Source: Eubacterium sp. (GTDB taxonomy: Bacteria > Bacillota > Clostridia > Lachnospirales > Lachnospiraceae). Taken from it: a stretch of DNA of 64,000 bases. A program made the position numbers and the translations under genes. Positions within the stretch are counted from its first letter, which is position 1, and each line of letters begins with the position of its first letter. Location: contig JAEFAB010000043.1 of assembly GCA_016292095.1 (NCBI GenBank), positions 1 to 64,000 of the forward strand, written 5' to 3'. The notes beneath the pieces are model-generated. The model was not told the origin of the DNA. It did not search any database and saw only the letters and a list, made by a program, of their open reading frames with translations. Positions 1 to 8,444 of the stretch are shown here, one piece after another.

Positions 1-426
1 AGTCTAGAGGTGGAGTTAAGAGAGGCGAAATACAGAGTTGAGAATGATTTGGTGGATGTGGATCATGTGGAAGCGACAACCTTTGGGGAGGGCGGACGAT
101 TTAGAAATCCAGAGGAACTTTTAAAATGGCTGGAAGAACATCAGCCGGATTATGAGCCTGTATTATCCCACGGAGATTTTTGCTTACCAAATGTATTTTT
201 TAAGGACGGAAAGGTAACAGGATATATTGATTTAGGAGATACAGGAATTGGTGACCGCTGGAGAGATATTGCCCTGTGCTATCGAAGTCTGAAACATAAC
301 TTTGATGGAAGCTTTGGTGGAAAAGGATATCCTGGATTTAATCCGGATATTCTCTTTGAAAAATTAGAAATGGAACCAAATTGGGAAAAATTAGATTACT
401 ATATTATGTTGGATGAGTTATTTTAA
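1..426 (+). CDS. APH(3')-like aminoglycoside/antibiotic phosphotransferase, 3' part only
   Basis: The reading frame is open to the first base of the window, so the gene starts upstream and only about 141 C-terminal residues are present. Seen: the catalytic-loop motif SHGDFCLPN (HGDxxxxN), the metal-binding IDLGDTG segment, and an ending EKLDYYIMLDELF that closely matches the C-terminus of the APH(3')-III family as I remember it. Family role: ATP-dependent phosphorylation of a hydroxyl group on kanamycin-type aminoglycosides in the cytoplasm. The catalytic residues visible are intact, so it may be functional, but the true substrate cannot be told from this fragment. No terminator hairpin is obvious directly downstream. 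Confidence 0.85.
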   Translation, partial: SLEVELREAKYRVENDLVDVDHVEATTFGEGGRFRNPEELLKWLEEHQPDYEPVLSHGDFCLPNVFFKDGKVTGYIDLGDTGIGDRWRDIALCYRSLKHNFDGSFGGKGYPGFNPDILFEKLEMEPNWEKLDYYIMLDELF

Positions 427-519
427 ATGGGGTATGAAGTTTGATTAGAGAGATAAAGGAAAATGATTAGGAGTAAGTGCACAGAGGAAAAAAGAATAGA
501 TTTCCGCAGTCGTTTGATG

Positions 520-525
520 TATAAT
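520..525 (+). promoter_or_regulatory. Putative -10 box for argC
   Basis: A perfect TATAAT lies 33 bases before the argC start codon, in the 131-base gap after the phosphotransferase gene. No good -35 hexamer is seen at the expected distance, so this is a weak call. A GGAAG-type ribosome-binding site follows at about 542. Confidence 0.4.
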
Positions 526-557
526 CGTAGGCGTGTAAAGAAAGGAAGTGCAAAGTC

Positions 558-1505
558 ATGAAAACTAAAATATTTATAGATGGTAGCGAAGGTACAACAG
601 GTCTTCGAATTAATGAGAGATTTCAGAAGCGTGACGATATTGAATTATTGAAAATCAATCCGGAATTAAGAAAGGATCCTGAAGAACGAAAGAAGATGAT
701 TAATGCTTCAGATATTACGTTCCTGTGTTTGCCGGATGATGCTTCAAGAGAATCTGTTTCTTTGGTTGAAAACGAGGATGTTGTTATTATTGATGCATCT
801 ACTGCACATAGAACAGAAGAAGGATGGGCTTATGGTTTTCCAGAATTGTCTAAAGGACATAAGGATGCCATTGCAAACGGAAAGCGTATTGCTGTTCCGG
901 GATGCTATGCCACAGGATTTATTTCGCTAGTGTATCCGTTGATTGCCGGCGGAATACTTCCAAAAGATTATCCGGTAAGCAGTTTTGCTCTTTCAGGATA
1001 CAGTGGAGCAGGCAAGAGAACCATTGCAACCTACGAAAGTGAAGACAGACCAAAGCAGTTGTCTGCAGGTAGAGAGTATGCGCTGACACAGCAGCATAAG
1101 CACCTGAAAGAAATGAAGGCGATTACAGGTTTGGAACGTACACCGTTGTTCTCGCCGATTATTGATGATTATTACAGTGGAATGGTTGTTTCCGTGCCAT
1201 TGTTTACAGATATGCTGGAAAAGAAAGTGACAGTAGAAGAGTTACTGAACTACTATGCAGAATACTATAAGGGACAGCAGTTTATTGAAGTGAGCGCTGC
1301 AGATGATGAGATTGCAGCCAGTGGATTCTTAGCAGGAAATGAAAAGTCCGGTTGGGATGGATTGAAGATTTATGTTACCGGAAATGACGAACGAATTGTT
1401 GTTTCTTCACAGTTTGATAATCTTGGAAAAGGTGCATCCGGTGCGGCGATTCAGTGTATGAATATTGTTCTTGGCTGCGATGCGGCAAAGGGATTGGACT
1501 TATAA
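558..1505 (+). CDS. argC: N-acetyl-gamma-glutamyl-phosphate reductase
   Basis: Catalyses the NADPH-dependent reduction of N-acetylglutamyl phosphate to the semialdehyde in arginine biosynthesis. Seen: an N-terminal nucleotide-binding start (IDGSEGTTG, residues 8-15) and the active-site motif PGCYATG with the nucleophile Cys116. At 315 residues it fits the shorter type-2 ArgC class rather than the roughly 345-residue type 1. The ATG is preceded by an AAAGGAAG ribosome-binding site. It stands alone: no other arg gene lies nearby, and a terminator follows at once, so it is probably monocistronic. Confidence 0.95.
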   Translation: MKTKIFIDGSEGTTGLRINERFQKRDDIELLKINPELRKDPEERKKMINASDITFLCLPDDASRESVSLVENEDVVIIDASTAHRTEEGWAYGFPELSKGHKDAIANGKRIAVPGCYATGFISLVYPLIAGGILPKDYPVSSFALSGYSGAGKRTIATYESEDRPKQLSAGREYALTQQHKHLKEMKAITGLERTPLFSPIIDDYYSGMVVSVPLFTDMLEKKVTVEELLNYYAEYYKGQQFIEVSAADDEIAASGFLAGNEKSGWDGLKIYVTGNDERIVVSSQFDNLGKGASGAAIQCMNIVLGCDAAKGLDL

Positions 1506-1517
1506 AAAGAATCATCA

Positions 1518-1547
1518 AGTCACTATGAAGTTCATAGTGGCTTTTTG
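1518..1547 (+). terminator. Intrinsic terminator after argC
   Basis: AGTCACTATG pairs with CATAGTGGCT (one G-U pair) around an AAGTT loop and is followed by a short T run. It starts 12 bases after the argC stop. Confidence 0.8.
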
Positions 1548-1568
1548 TATTTGTTATGGAGAGAAAAG

Positions 1569-2234
1569 ATGAAGTATCAGAACACAATTGAAGGAAGATT
1601 TCACAGCAGACCCAATCGCTTTATTGCAAAGGTGTGGGTGGAAGATGTGTTAGAGACGGTGCATGTGAAAAATACCGGCCGTTGCAAAGAACTGTTATTG
1701 CCGGACAGCAGAGTGATTTTGGAAATCAGTGATAATCCAAACCGCAAGACCAAGTATGATTTAATCGCGGTATATAAAGAAGGATTGGGGCTGATTAACA
1801 TGGACAGTCAGGCTCCCAACAAGGTGGCGTTGGAGTGGCTGAGAGAACAGGACTATGACTTTATCAAACCGGAGTATACTTATGGAAATTCCCGGATTGA
1901 TTTCTATATGGAAAAGGGTGATAAGAAATACTTGATGGAAGTGAAAGGTTGTACGTTGGAAATTGACGGGGTGGGATATTTTCCCGATGCACCTACAGAG
2001 CGTGGCGTAAAGCATTTGAAAGAACTGACCGGGGCAAGAGGGGAAGGGTTTGAGTGTATTACTGCCTTTGTAATCCAGATGGAAGGGGTTCATCAGGTAC
2101 TGCCTAATGTGGAAACCCATCCGGCCTTTGGGGAAGCTTTGGCAGAAGCAAAAGCAGCCGGGGTTCGTGTACTGTTTTTAGGCTGTGAAGTAGAAGAGAA
2201 TCGATTGGTAATTAATCGAAGCTTTGAGGGCTGA
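1569..2234 (+). CDS. sfsA: SfsA family protein (sugar fermentation stimulation protein)
   Basis: 221 residues from the ATG at 1569. An in-frame TTG at 1545 lies inside the argC terminator and is rejected as a start. Features typical of SfsA: an N-terminal OB-like part with VKNTGRCKELL, and a nuclease-like core with SRIDFYME followed by YLMEVKGCTLE and FPDAPTERGVKHLKEL. SfsA was named from an E. coli maltose phenotype; its biochemical role is unsettled, with a nucleic-acid-binding or nuclease fold suggested. The stop codon is one base from the convergent stop of the next gene and no terminator lies between, so the two transcripts must overlap. Confidence 0.93.
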   Translation: MKYQNTIEGRFHSRPNRFIAKVWVEDVLETVHVKNTGRCKELLLPDSRVILEISDNPNRKTKYDLIAVYKEGLGLINMDSQAPNKVALEWLREQDYDFIKPEYTYGNSRIDFYMEKGDKKYLMEVKGCTLEIDGVGYFPDAPTERGVKHLKELTGARGEGFECITAFVIQMEGVHQVLPNVETHPAFGEALAEAKAAGVRVLFLGCEVEENRLVINRSFEG

Positions 2235-2235
2235 C

Positions 2236-2802
2236 TTATTTGCGCAGCATTGCATCGATGTATTGTCCGCCGTTGTCTTTTAACCATTTTCTGTGGATTT
2301 TATAATCGGGCAGAATTCTTTCCACTTCAGCCCAGAATTTCGGTGAGTGGTTCATCTCTAAACGGTGGCATAGCTCGTGCACTACAACATAATCAATGAC
2401 TTCTTTGGGAGTCAGCATCAGCAGACAATTAAAATTGAGATTTCCCTTGGAGCTACAGCTACCCCAACGGGTTTTCTGATTACGAATGGTGATGCGACCG
2501 TAAGTTACACCAACCAAAGGCGCATAATAACGGACCCGTTCCGGAATATAGGAACAGGCATCTTGAGCAAGTTTTTGCACATCGGCAGTAGACAAAGTCA
2601 TTGCCGGTGTGTTTTCTTTTTCCTGAAGTTCCTCCATTCGTTTCCGTACATGCTTCAGAATCCAATCCTGTTTCTCAATAATGAATTTCTGAATTTCCAC
2701 GGTAGAAAGACGATAGGGAGCGCAAACAAGGACTTCTGCATCTTTTGTAATTTCTATGGCTAATGTTTTTCTTTTAGATCGAATAATTTTAATTTCACTC
2801 AT
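2236..2802 (-). CDS. YgjP-like (DUF45) zinc metallopeptidase-fold protein
   Basis: 188 residues on the minus strand. Seen: a zinc motif HELCH at residues 142-146, with a third likely ligand His152 in MNHSPKFW. A preceding segment RWGSCSSKGNLNFN is the other hallmark of the YgjP/DUF45 family. The family is predicted to be metal-dependent hydrolases, often beside restriction systems or housekeeping genes; the substrate is not established. The gene is convergent with sfsA (one base between stops) and divergent from the exporter gene at 2954. Confidence 0.85.
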   Translation of the reverse strand: MSEIKIIRSKRKTLAIEITKDAEVLVCAPYRLSTVEIQKFIIEKQDWILKHVRKRMEELQEKENTPAMTLSTADVQKLAQDACSYIPERVRYYAPLVGVTYGRITIRNQKTRWGSCSSKGNLNFNCLLMLTPKEVIDYVVVHELCHRLEMNHSPKFWAEVERILPDYKIHRKWLKDNGGQYIDAMLRK

Positions 2803-2953
2803 AATTAAACAGTATATCGAAATTGATGAAAAGAATCAAAGAAATAGGGTGGGAAAGAGTAATGTTGTGTGATAAACTTATGAAAGAATGGGTTTGGAAT
2901 GATTTGTTACCAAAGAACGGGATACAAATTTTAAGGTGGAGTTGTGAGAAAAA

Positions 2954-3889
2954 ATGGAGAAAAGTAAATGGGAAAATATGCCGATGATGATTTTTGGAGC
3001 GATGATTTGTTGCTTCCTTTGGGGCTCGGCTTTCCCTTGTATTAAGATTGGGTATCAGTTATTTCATATTGCAGGAGGAGATACAGCCTCTCAAATTATG
3101 TTTGCCGGATGCAGATTTACCATAGCGGGGATGATGGTAATTTTATTTTCAAGTATAACAAATCGGAAGTTTACAAAACCGAAGCATCCGAAGCGAATTG
3201 CTACCTTAAGTGCATTCCAGACGATTACACAGTATGTGTTTTTTTATATTGGACTGGCGCATACCACAGGAGTGAAGTCTTCCATTATTACAGGTTCGGG
3301 AACTTTTCTGACTTTGTTGGTTTGCTGCTGGGGATTTAAACAGGAAAAATTGACAACGAAAAAAATCCTTGGAAGTATTTTAGGTTTTGCGGGAATTATT
3401 CTGGTAAATCTGAACGGTGAAAGTATTGATTTGGATTTTTCCGTCCGGGGAGAAGGATTCGTGTTCATTGCAGCCTTTTGTACGGCCATGGCATCGGGAT
3501 ATATTAAGAAATTTTCGGCAGATTCCGATGTGGTAATGCTGAGCGGATATCAGTTCTTCTTTGGTGGCCTTGTGATGGCAATTGTCGGAACTTGCGTCGG
3601 AGGACGTTTGAACGGATTTTCTTTTGGTGGAATGTGCCTGCTTTTATATATGGGATTTATTTCAGCGATGGCATATACGCTTTGGGGAATTCTTTTGAAA
3701 TACAATGATGTATCCAAGGTATCTACCTGTAAGTTTATGAATCCGGTATTCGGTGTGATTTTGTCATTCCTGTTGTTGAGTGAAAGCAATACTTTGGGTT
3801 GGCAGACCGTGGTTGCGTTGTTATTGGTATGCTTGGGAATTTTTGTTGTAAATTATAAAAAGCCTGCTGAAGTGGCAGAAGCAAATTAA
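2954..3889 (+). CDS. EamA/DMT superfamily transporter
   Basis: 311 residues, strongly hydrophobic, with about ten predicted membrane segments in two EamA repeats. The N-terminal repeat opens with CCFLWGSAFPCIKIG, typical of drug/metabolite exporters of small polar solutes. The substrate cannot be predicted. The ATG follows an AGGTGGAG site. The next gene begins 14 bases after the stop, so it heads a four-gene operon with the AGCS symporter, larE and the dipeptidase. Confidence 0.88.
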   Translation: MEKSKWENMPMMIFGAMICCFLWGSAFPCIKIGYQLFHIAGGDTASQIMFAGCRFTIAGMMVILFSSITNRKFTKPKHPKRIATLSAFQTITQYVFFYIGLAHTTGVKSSIITGSGTFLTLLVCCWGFKQEKLTTKKILGSILGFAGIILVNLNGESIDLDFSVRGEGFVFIAAFCTAMASGYIKKFSADSDVVMLSGYQFFFGGLVMAIVGTCVGGRLNGFSFGGMCLLLYMGFISAMAYTLWGILLKYNDVSKVSTCKFMNPVFGVILSFLLLSESNTLGWQTVVALLLVCLGIFVVNYKKPAEVAEAN

Positions 3890-3903
3890 AAGGAGAGGTG
3901 CCT

Positions 3904-5319
3904 ATGGGGAATGCGATTTTAGAAACGCTTAATAAGATCGATGAAGTAATGTATTATCCGATTTTAATTATTGTGATGGCAATCGCTGGATTGTACTTTA
4001 CTTTTTTGACAAGGGGAGTTCAGATACGCCTGTTCAAAGAGTCTTGCAGGTTGGTTATGGAACCTTCCGGAGACGGTAAGGTATCATCTTTTCAGGCATT
4101 GATGGTTTCTACGGCATCTCGTGTAGGTACGGGAAATATTATCGGAGTTTCCACTGCAATTTGTCTCGGTGGTCCCGGAGCATGTTTTTGGATGTGGGTC
4201 ATGTGCATCGTTGGAGCATCTTCCGCTTTTATGGAAAGTACTTTGGCGCAGATTTACAAACGTAAGGACAAGAATGGTGCTTGTTTCGGAGGACCGGCAT
4301 ATTATATCGAGAAGGCTTTGCATGCACGCTGGCTGGCGGTACTGTTTTGCATCTTTCTGATTGCAACCTATGCAGTTGGATTTAATTTATTGTGTTCTTA
4401 CAATTTGCAGTCGACTTTTGAAGTATATTCTTTCTACAATAAATCCGTGACACCATTGGTTGTGGGTGGCGTACTGGCTTGTCTGGTTGGATACTGCCTG
4501 TTAGGCGGCGGAAAGCGTATTGTAAAACTGACCAGCGTCATTGTGCCGTTTATGGGAGTGTCTTATGTGGCGATTTCTATTATTGTCATCCTTTTCCATA
4601 TCACCTATGTGCCGGCAATGTTTGTGGAAATTTTCAAAGACGCATTTGATTTTAAATCCATTTTAGGAGGTGTGGCAGGTTCCTGTTTGATTTACGGAAT
4701 TAAGAGAGGCCTTTATTCCAATGAAGCAGGTGTTGGTTCTGCACCAAATGCATCCGCTTCTGCGCATGTGTCACATCCGGCAAAACAGGGATTGGTTCAG
4801 ACCTTGTCTGTTTACATTGATACATTATTGCTTTGTACGGCGACAGCGTTGATGTGTCTGGCAACTGGTGTGCCTCATACAAAAGAAGTATCCGGAGCAA
4901 TGTATGTTCAAAATGCAATCTCCACGGTTTTTGGTAAAATCGGGCCGACGTTTATTACTTTTGCAATGGTGCTGTTTGCCTTTACGACATTGTTGGGAAA
5001 TCTTTATTATGTAGACAATGCGTTGATTTTTATGAATCATAAGAAAGAACCGTCCAAAAGATTTCAGGTGGTTTTCAAAATCATCTGTATCATTATTGTA
5101 TTTCTGGGAGCAATCATTCCAATGGATGCAGCTTGGGCAGTGGCAGATATTACTATGGGAGGAATGACATTGATTAACCTTCCGGCGTGTATGCTTTTAG
5201 GAAAAGTAGCAATTGATGCGTTGAAAGATTTTGAAAGGCAAAAGAAAGACGGAAAGAATCCAACGTTCAGAGGAAGCAACATTGGATTGGATGAGAAAGA
5301 ATTGGATTATTGGAATTAA
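3904..5319 (+). CDS. Alanine/glycine:cation symporter (AGCS family)
   Basis: 471 residues from the ATG at 3904, with AGGAG about 8 bases upstream; the upstream in-frame GTG at 3898 overlaps that site and is rejected. Seen: the AGCS signature VGTGNIIGVSTAICLGGPGA with FWMWV, and roughly ten membrane helices. Family members import D- or L-alanine or glycine with Na+ or H+. The stop (TAATG) overlaps the larE start by one base, indicating translational coupling. Its place next to a D-Ala-D-Ala dipeptidase-like gene suggests, by inference, an alanine-handling operon. Confidence 0.92.
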   Translation: MGNAILETLNKIDEVMYYPILIIVMAIAGLYFTFLTRGVQIRLFKESCRLVMEPSGDGKVSSFQALMVSTASRVGTGNIIGVSTAICLGGPGACFWMWVMCIVGASSAFMESTLAQIYKRKDKNGACFGGPAYYIEKALHARWLAVLFCIFLIATYAVGFNLLCSYNLQSTFEVYSFYNKSVTPLVVGGVLACLVGYCLLGGGKRIVKLTSVIVPFMGVSYVAISIIVILFHITYVPAMFVEIFKDAFDFKSILGGVAGSCLIYGIKRGLYSNEAGVGSAPNASASAHVSHPAKQGLVQTLSVYIDTLLLCTATALMCLATGVPHTKEVSGAMYVQNAISTVFGKIGPTFITFAMVLFAFTTLLGNLYYVDNALIFMNHKKEPSKRFQVVFKIICIIIVFLGAIIPMDAAWAVADITMGGMTLINLPACMLLGKVAIDALKDFERQKKDGKNPTFRGSNIGLDEKELDYWN

Positions 5320-6125
5320 TGGAAACTAATTTAAAATATCAAAAACTGAAACAATATTTAAAAGAATTGGGTAGCGTAGTTGTAGCGTTCTCCAGTGGAG
5401 TGGATTCCACATTTCTCCTGAAAACAGCCAAGGATGTTTTGGGAAATCAGGTGATTGCCGTAACGGCAATGTCCTGCTCGTTTCCGAAAAGAGAATTGGA
5501 AGAGGCAAAAGCTTTTTGCGAGAAAGAAGGAATTCGGCATATTTTAGTTGAATCAGAGGAACTGGCGATTGAAGGGTTCCGACAAAATCCCGTGAATCGT
5601 TGCTATTTGTGTAAACGGGAACTCTTTGAGAAAATCCGGAAAATTGCAGAAGACAATCATATGAATTACGTTGTGGAAGGTTCCAACATGGATGACAACG
5701 GGGATTACAGACCGGGATTACAGGCCGTGGCAGAACTGGGCGTGAAAAGTCCTTTAAGGGAAGTGGGATTGTACAAGGAAGAAATCCGGGAGTTGTCCAA
5801 GGGAATGAATCTTCCGACCTGGGACAAGCCATCCTTTGCCTGCCTTTCCTCACGATTTGTTTACGGAGAGACCATTTCCGAAGAAAAGTTGGCAATGGTA
5901 GATAAGGCAGAGCAGTTACTTTTGGATTTGGGCTTTCATCAGGTCCGAGTGAGAATTCACGGAACCATTGCAAGAATTGAGGTGGAACCGGAGGAACTGT
6001 ATCGGATTTTAGATGAACGAACACTGATCACGGAAAAATTCAAATCCTATGGTTTTACTTATGTGTCTTTGGATTTGATGGGATATCGTACCGGCAGTAT
6101 GAACGAGACATTAAAGGAAATATAA
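5319..6125 (+). CDS. larE: ATP-dependent sacrificial sulfur transferase LarE
   Basis: 268 residues. The ATG at 5319 overlaps the previous stop (TAATG) and is preferred to an upstream TTG at 5310. Seen: the PP-loop SSGVDST, the segment NRCYLCKRELF, and Cys175 in KPSFACLSSR, at the position of the sulfur-donating cysteine (Cys176) of Lactiplantibacillus plantarum LarE. LarE turns its own cysteine into dehydroalanine to thiolate the pyridinium cofactor of the nickel-pincer nucleotide. No larA, larB or larC is in this window, so cofactor synthesis would need genes elsewhere, or this LarE serves another thiolation. Confidence 0.93.
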   Translation: METNLKYQKLKQYLKELGSVVVAFSSGVDSTFLLKTAKDVLGNQVIAVTAMSCSFPKRELEEAKAFCEKEGIRHILVESEELAIEGFRQNPVNRCYLCKRELFEKIRKIAEDNHMNYVVEGSNMDDNGDYRPGLQAVAELGVKSPLREVGLYKEEIRELSKGMNLPTWDKPSFACLSSRFVYGETISEEKLAMVDKAEQLLLDLGFHQVRVRIHGTIARIEVEPEELYRILDERTLITEKFKSYGFTYVSLDLMGYRTGSMNETLKEI

Positions 6126-6147
6126 AAGAATCGGGGAGGTGACCTGC

Positions 6148-6813
6148 ATGGCGACAGATTATAAAAAAGAAGCGGTAATGGATGCTTCAAAGTTTGTGTT
6201 GTTATCGGATTTTGTACCGGGAATTATTCAGGAAATCCGTTATTACTCGACTTATAATTTTGTCGGGGAACGCATTGACGGATATGAAGAACCTTGTGCG
6301 CTGATAACAAAGGAAGCAGCAAGAGCGTTAAAGACCGTAAGCAATCAGGCAAATGCTTTGGGATTTCGCCTGAAGGTTTTTGATGCATACCGACCGGCAA
6401 AGGCTGTAAAACATTTTGTTCTTTGGGGCATTGAAGATTTAGATCAGAGAATGAAGCCTTTCTTTTATCCTGAACTGGAAAAACAGGAGTTGTTTCAAAA
6501 AGGATATATTGCCAGCCAGTCAGGACACAGCAGAGGCAGCACCATTGACTTGACGTTGTTGGATATGAAGACCGGAAAAGAACTGGATATGGGAAGTCCC
6601 TTTGATTATTTCGGAGAAGCATCCCATCCGGATTATCAGGGTGTGACGAAAGAACAGTATGCCAACAGAATGCTGTTACAGGATTTGATGGTACAAAACG
6701 GATTTGAACCTATTGATTGTGAATGGTGGCATTTCACCTTGAAGGACGAACCATTTCCGGACACTTATTTTGAATTTCCGGTGTCGGTGGATTCCTTGAA
6801 AAAGTTAAAATAA
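6148..6813 (+). CDS. D-alanyl-D-alanine dipeptidase, VanX/DdpX family (M15D)
   Basis: 221 residues from the ATG at 6148, eight bases after a GGGGAGG site; the GTG at 6139 lies in that site. Seen: His127 and Asp134 in SGHSRGSTID, Glu192 and His195 in EWWH, and Arg82 in DAYRPAKA. These match the zinc ligands, catalytic glutamate and transition-state arginine of VanX. The enzyme splits D-Ala-D-Ala in the cytoplasm. No vanH or vanA ligase is adjacent, so a nutritional or cell-wall recycling role with the upstream alanine symporter is likelier than glycopeptide resistance (inference). Confidence 0.88.
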   Translation: MATDYKKEAVMDASKFVLLSDFVPGIIQEIRYYSTYNFVGERIDGYEEPCALITKEAARALKTVSNQANALGFRLKVFDAYRPAKAVKHFVLWGIEDLDQRMKPFFYPELEKQELFQKGYIASQSGHSRGSTIDLTLLDMKTGKELDMGSPFDYFGEASHPDYQGVTKEQYANRMLLQDLMVQNGFEPIDCEWWHFTLKDEPFPDTYFEFPVSVDSLKKLK

Positions 6814-6823
6814 AGAACGGAAC

Positions 6824-6858
6824 ATGCTTGTGGTGGATGCTGCAAGCATTTTTCTTTT
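6824..6858 (+). terminator. Terminator after the dipeptidase gene
   Basis: ATGCTTG pairs with CAAGCAT around a 12-base loop and is followed by a T-rich run (TTTTTCTTTT). Confidence 0.7.
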
Positions 6859-6871
6859 GCAAGGAAACGGA

Positions 6872-6900
6872 TTGAGAAACTTTTCTATTCGTGATAAGAT
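6872..6900 (+). promoter_or_regulatory. Putative sigma-A promoter of the pyrE operon
   Basis: TTGAGA at 6872-6877 and TAAGAT at 6895-6900 with a 17-base spacer, about 38 bases before pyrE. Confidence 0.55.
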
Positions 6901-6938
6901 AAGGGGGATTATGATATTTTGGAAGGAGAATTATTACA

Positions 6939-7616
6939 ATGGAAGCATATAAGCAGGAATTTATAAATTTTATGGTTGAAAGTGATGTATTAAAATTCGG
7001 AGAGTTTACTTTAAAGAGTGGAAGAAAGTCTCCGTTTTTCATGAACGCGGGAGCTTACGTAACAGGTTCTCAGTTGCATAAATTAGGACAGTATTACGCA
7101 AAAGCAATTCACGAACATTACGGAGATGATTTTGACGTATTGTTTGGACCGGCATACAAGGGAATTCCTTTGGGTGTGGCAACATGTATTGCTTTTAGTG
7201 AATTATACGGAAAAGAAATCAGATATTGCTCAAACAGAAAAGAAGCAAAGGATCACGGTGATGCAGGAATTCTTCTTGGAAGTTCTATTAAAGACGGTGA
7301 TAAGGTTGTAATTATCGAAGACGTTACCACATCAGGAAAATCTATTGAAGAAACATTCCCAATTATTAAGGCACAGGGTGATGTGGAAATTCTTGGATTA
7401 ATGGTTTCCTTAAACCGTATGGAAAAAGGTCGCGACAGTGACAAGAGTGCTTTGGATGAAATCAAGGAAAAATACGGATTTGATGCCAATGCAATTGTAT
7501 CCATGAGCGATGTTGTAGAATGCCTTTACAATAAGGAATGCAACGGAAAAGTTGTAATCAATGATGAAATCAAGACTGCAATTGATGCGTACTATGAACA
7601 GTATGGAGCAAAATAA
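6939..7616 (+). CDS. pyrE: Orotate phosphoribosyltransferase
   Basis: 225 residues. Converts orotate and PRPP to OMP in pyrimidine synthesis. Seen: the PRPP-binding motif VVIIEDVTTSGKS, the early LKSGRKSPFFMNAG segment, and FGPAYKGIPL, all characteristic of PyrE. The start has a GGAAGGAG site. The stop TAA overlaps the next ATG by one base (TAATG). No other pyr gene is in the window, so it is separated from the main pyrimidine operon. Confidence 0.97.
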   Translation: MEAYKQEFINFMVESDVLKFGEFTLKSGRKSPFFMNAGAYVTGSQLHKLGQYYAKAIHEHYGDDFDVLFGPAYKGIPLGVATCIAFSELYGKEIRYCSNRKEAKDHGDAGILLGSSIKDGDKVVIIEDVTTSGKSIEETFPIIKAQGDVEILGLMVSLNRMEKGRDSDKSALDEIKEKYGFDANAIVSMSDVVECLYNKECNGKVVINDEIKTAIDAYYEQYGAK

Positions 7617-8080
7617 TGGTTAAAAAAACAAGAAGTGTGAATATCATAGGAAGAATATTATTTGTTCTGTATATGATGCTGGCGCTTTACTTTATGTTTT
7701 TTTCAGAATCGCTGGGAAGGAAGATTATCAGCGAGGATTACCGGTACAATTTAGTTGTCGGTTCCGAAATCAAAAGATTTTGGATGATGCATTACAGTTA
7801 CGGATGGGGTGTGACATTAATCAATTTGCTGGGAAATATTATTTGTTTCATTCCCTTTGGTTTTCTGTTGCCTACGCTATCATATAAGCGGGGATACAAA
7901 AACGGCGTGACGGTTACATTGCTGGCGACAGTTTTCAGTATTCTGATTGAAACAGCCCAGGTCATTGCAAAAGTGGGGGCCTTTGATGTGGATGACATTC
8001 TGTTAAACACGCTGGGAGGTCTGATTGGGTACATTATTTTTGTGATTGGCAGAAAAATAGTAAAAGGTAAGAAGAGGTAA
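7616..8080 (+). CDS. VanZ-like membrane protein
   Basis: 154 residues with four predicted membrane segments, the usual VanZ-like layout. Conserved-looking parts are NLLGNIICFIPFGFLLP in the second helix and the late FDVDDILLNTLGGLIGY, both hallmarks of the VanZ-like domain. VanZ itself gives low-level teicoplanin resistance; the general function of the family is unknown. It is translationally coupled to pyrE (one-base overlap) and followed four bases later by another small membrane protein. Confidence 0.8.
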   Translation: MVKKTRSVNIIGRILFVLYMMLALYFMFFSESLGRKIISEDYRYNLVVGSEIKRFWMMHYSYGWGVTLINLLGNIICFIPFGFLLPTLSYKRGYKNGVTVTLLATVFSILIETAQVIAKVGAFDVDDILLNTLGGLIGYIIFVIGRKIVKGKKR

Positions 8081-8084
8081 GTTC

Positions 8085-8432
8085 ATGATCTTACGCAAAA
8101 AACGAACGCGAGAAGAAAGGGAGGCCAGAAAGGCCAGACATATCCCTTTGAGTAAATATACAGAAGGCGGAAGAATTGCAACGCTGATGGGACTGATTCA
8201 TATCTTTCTCATCTTCCTTACAATTTTCGCCTCATTTTCCAAAAGAGGACATGCAGGAATTTATGCAGGAGTAATGATGTTGCTGGTCATGATTTCGGCA
8301 GCAGCAGGATTTGTGATTGGAATTAACAGTTTCAAGGAAAGCGATAAGTTTTTCCGATACTCTTATATCGGAACCATTCTCAATGCATCGATTTGGATTG
8401 GAATCCTTGGATTGTATATGACTTATGTTTAA
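8085..8432 (+). CDS. Small membrane protein of unknown function
   Basis: 115 residues. A basic N-terminus (about 30 residues rich in Arg and Lys) is followed by three hydrophobic segments at roughly 33-52, 57-80 and 92-113. I do not recognise a function. It is co-transcribed with pyrE and the VanZ-like gene (4-base gap upstream, 12-base gap downstream) and has an AAGAGGT ribosome-binding site. Its position just before an aminopeptidase gene says little about its job. Confidence 0.8.
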   Translation: MILRKKRTREEREARKARHIPLSKYTEGGRIATLMGLIHIFLIFLTIFASFSKRGHAGIYAGVMMLLVMISAAAGFVIGINSFKESDKFFRYSYIGTILNASIWIGILGLYMTYV

Positions 8433-8444
8433 AGGGGGCGCGTA

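Noticed and set aside
5326-6024. 232-codon minus-strand ORF opposite larE
   Set aside because: Shadow of larE; the plus-strand protein has clear PP-loop and catalytic cysteine motifs.
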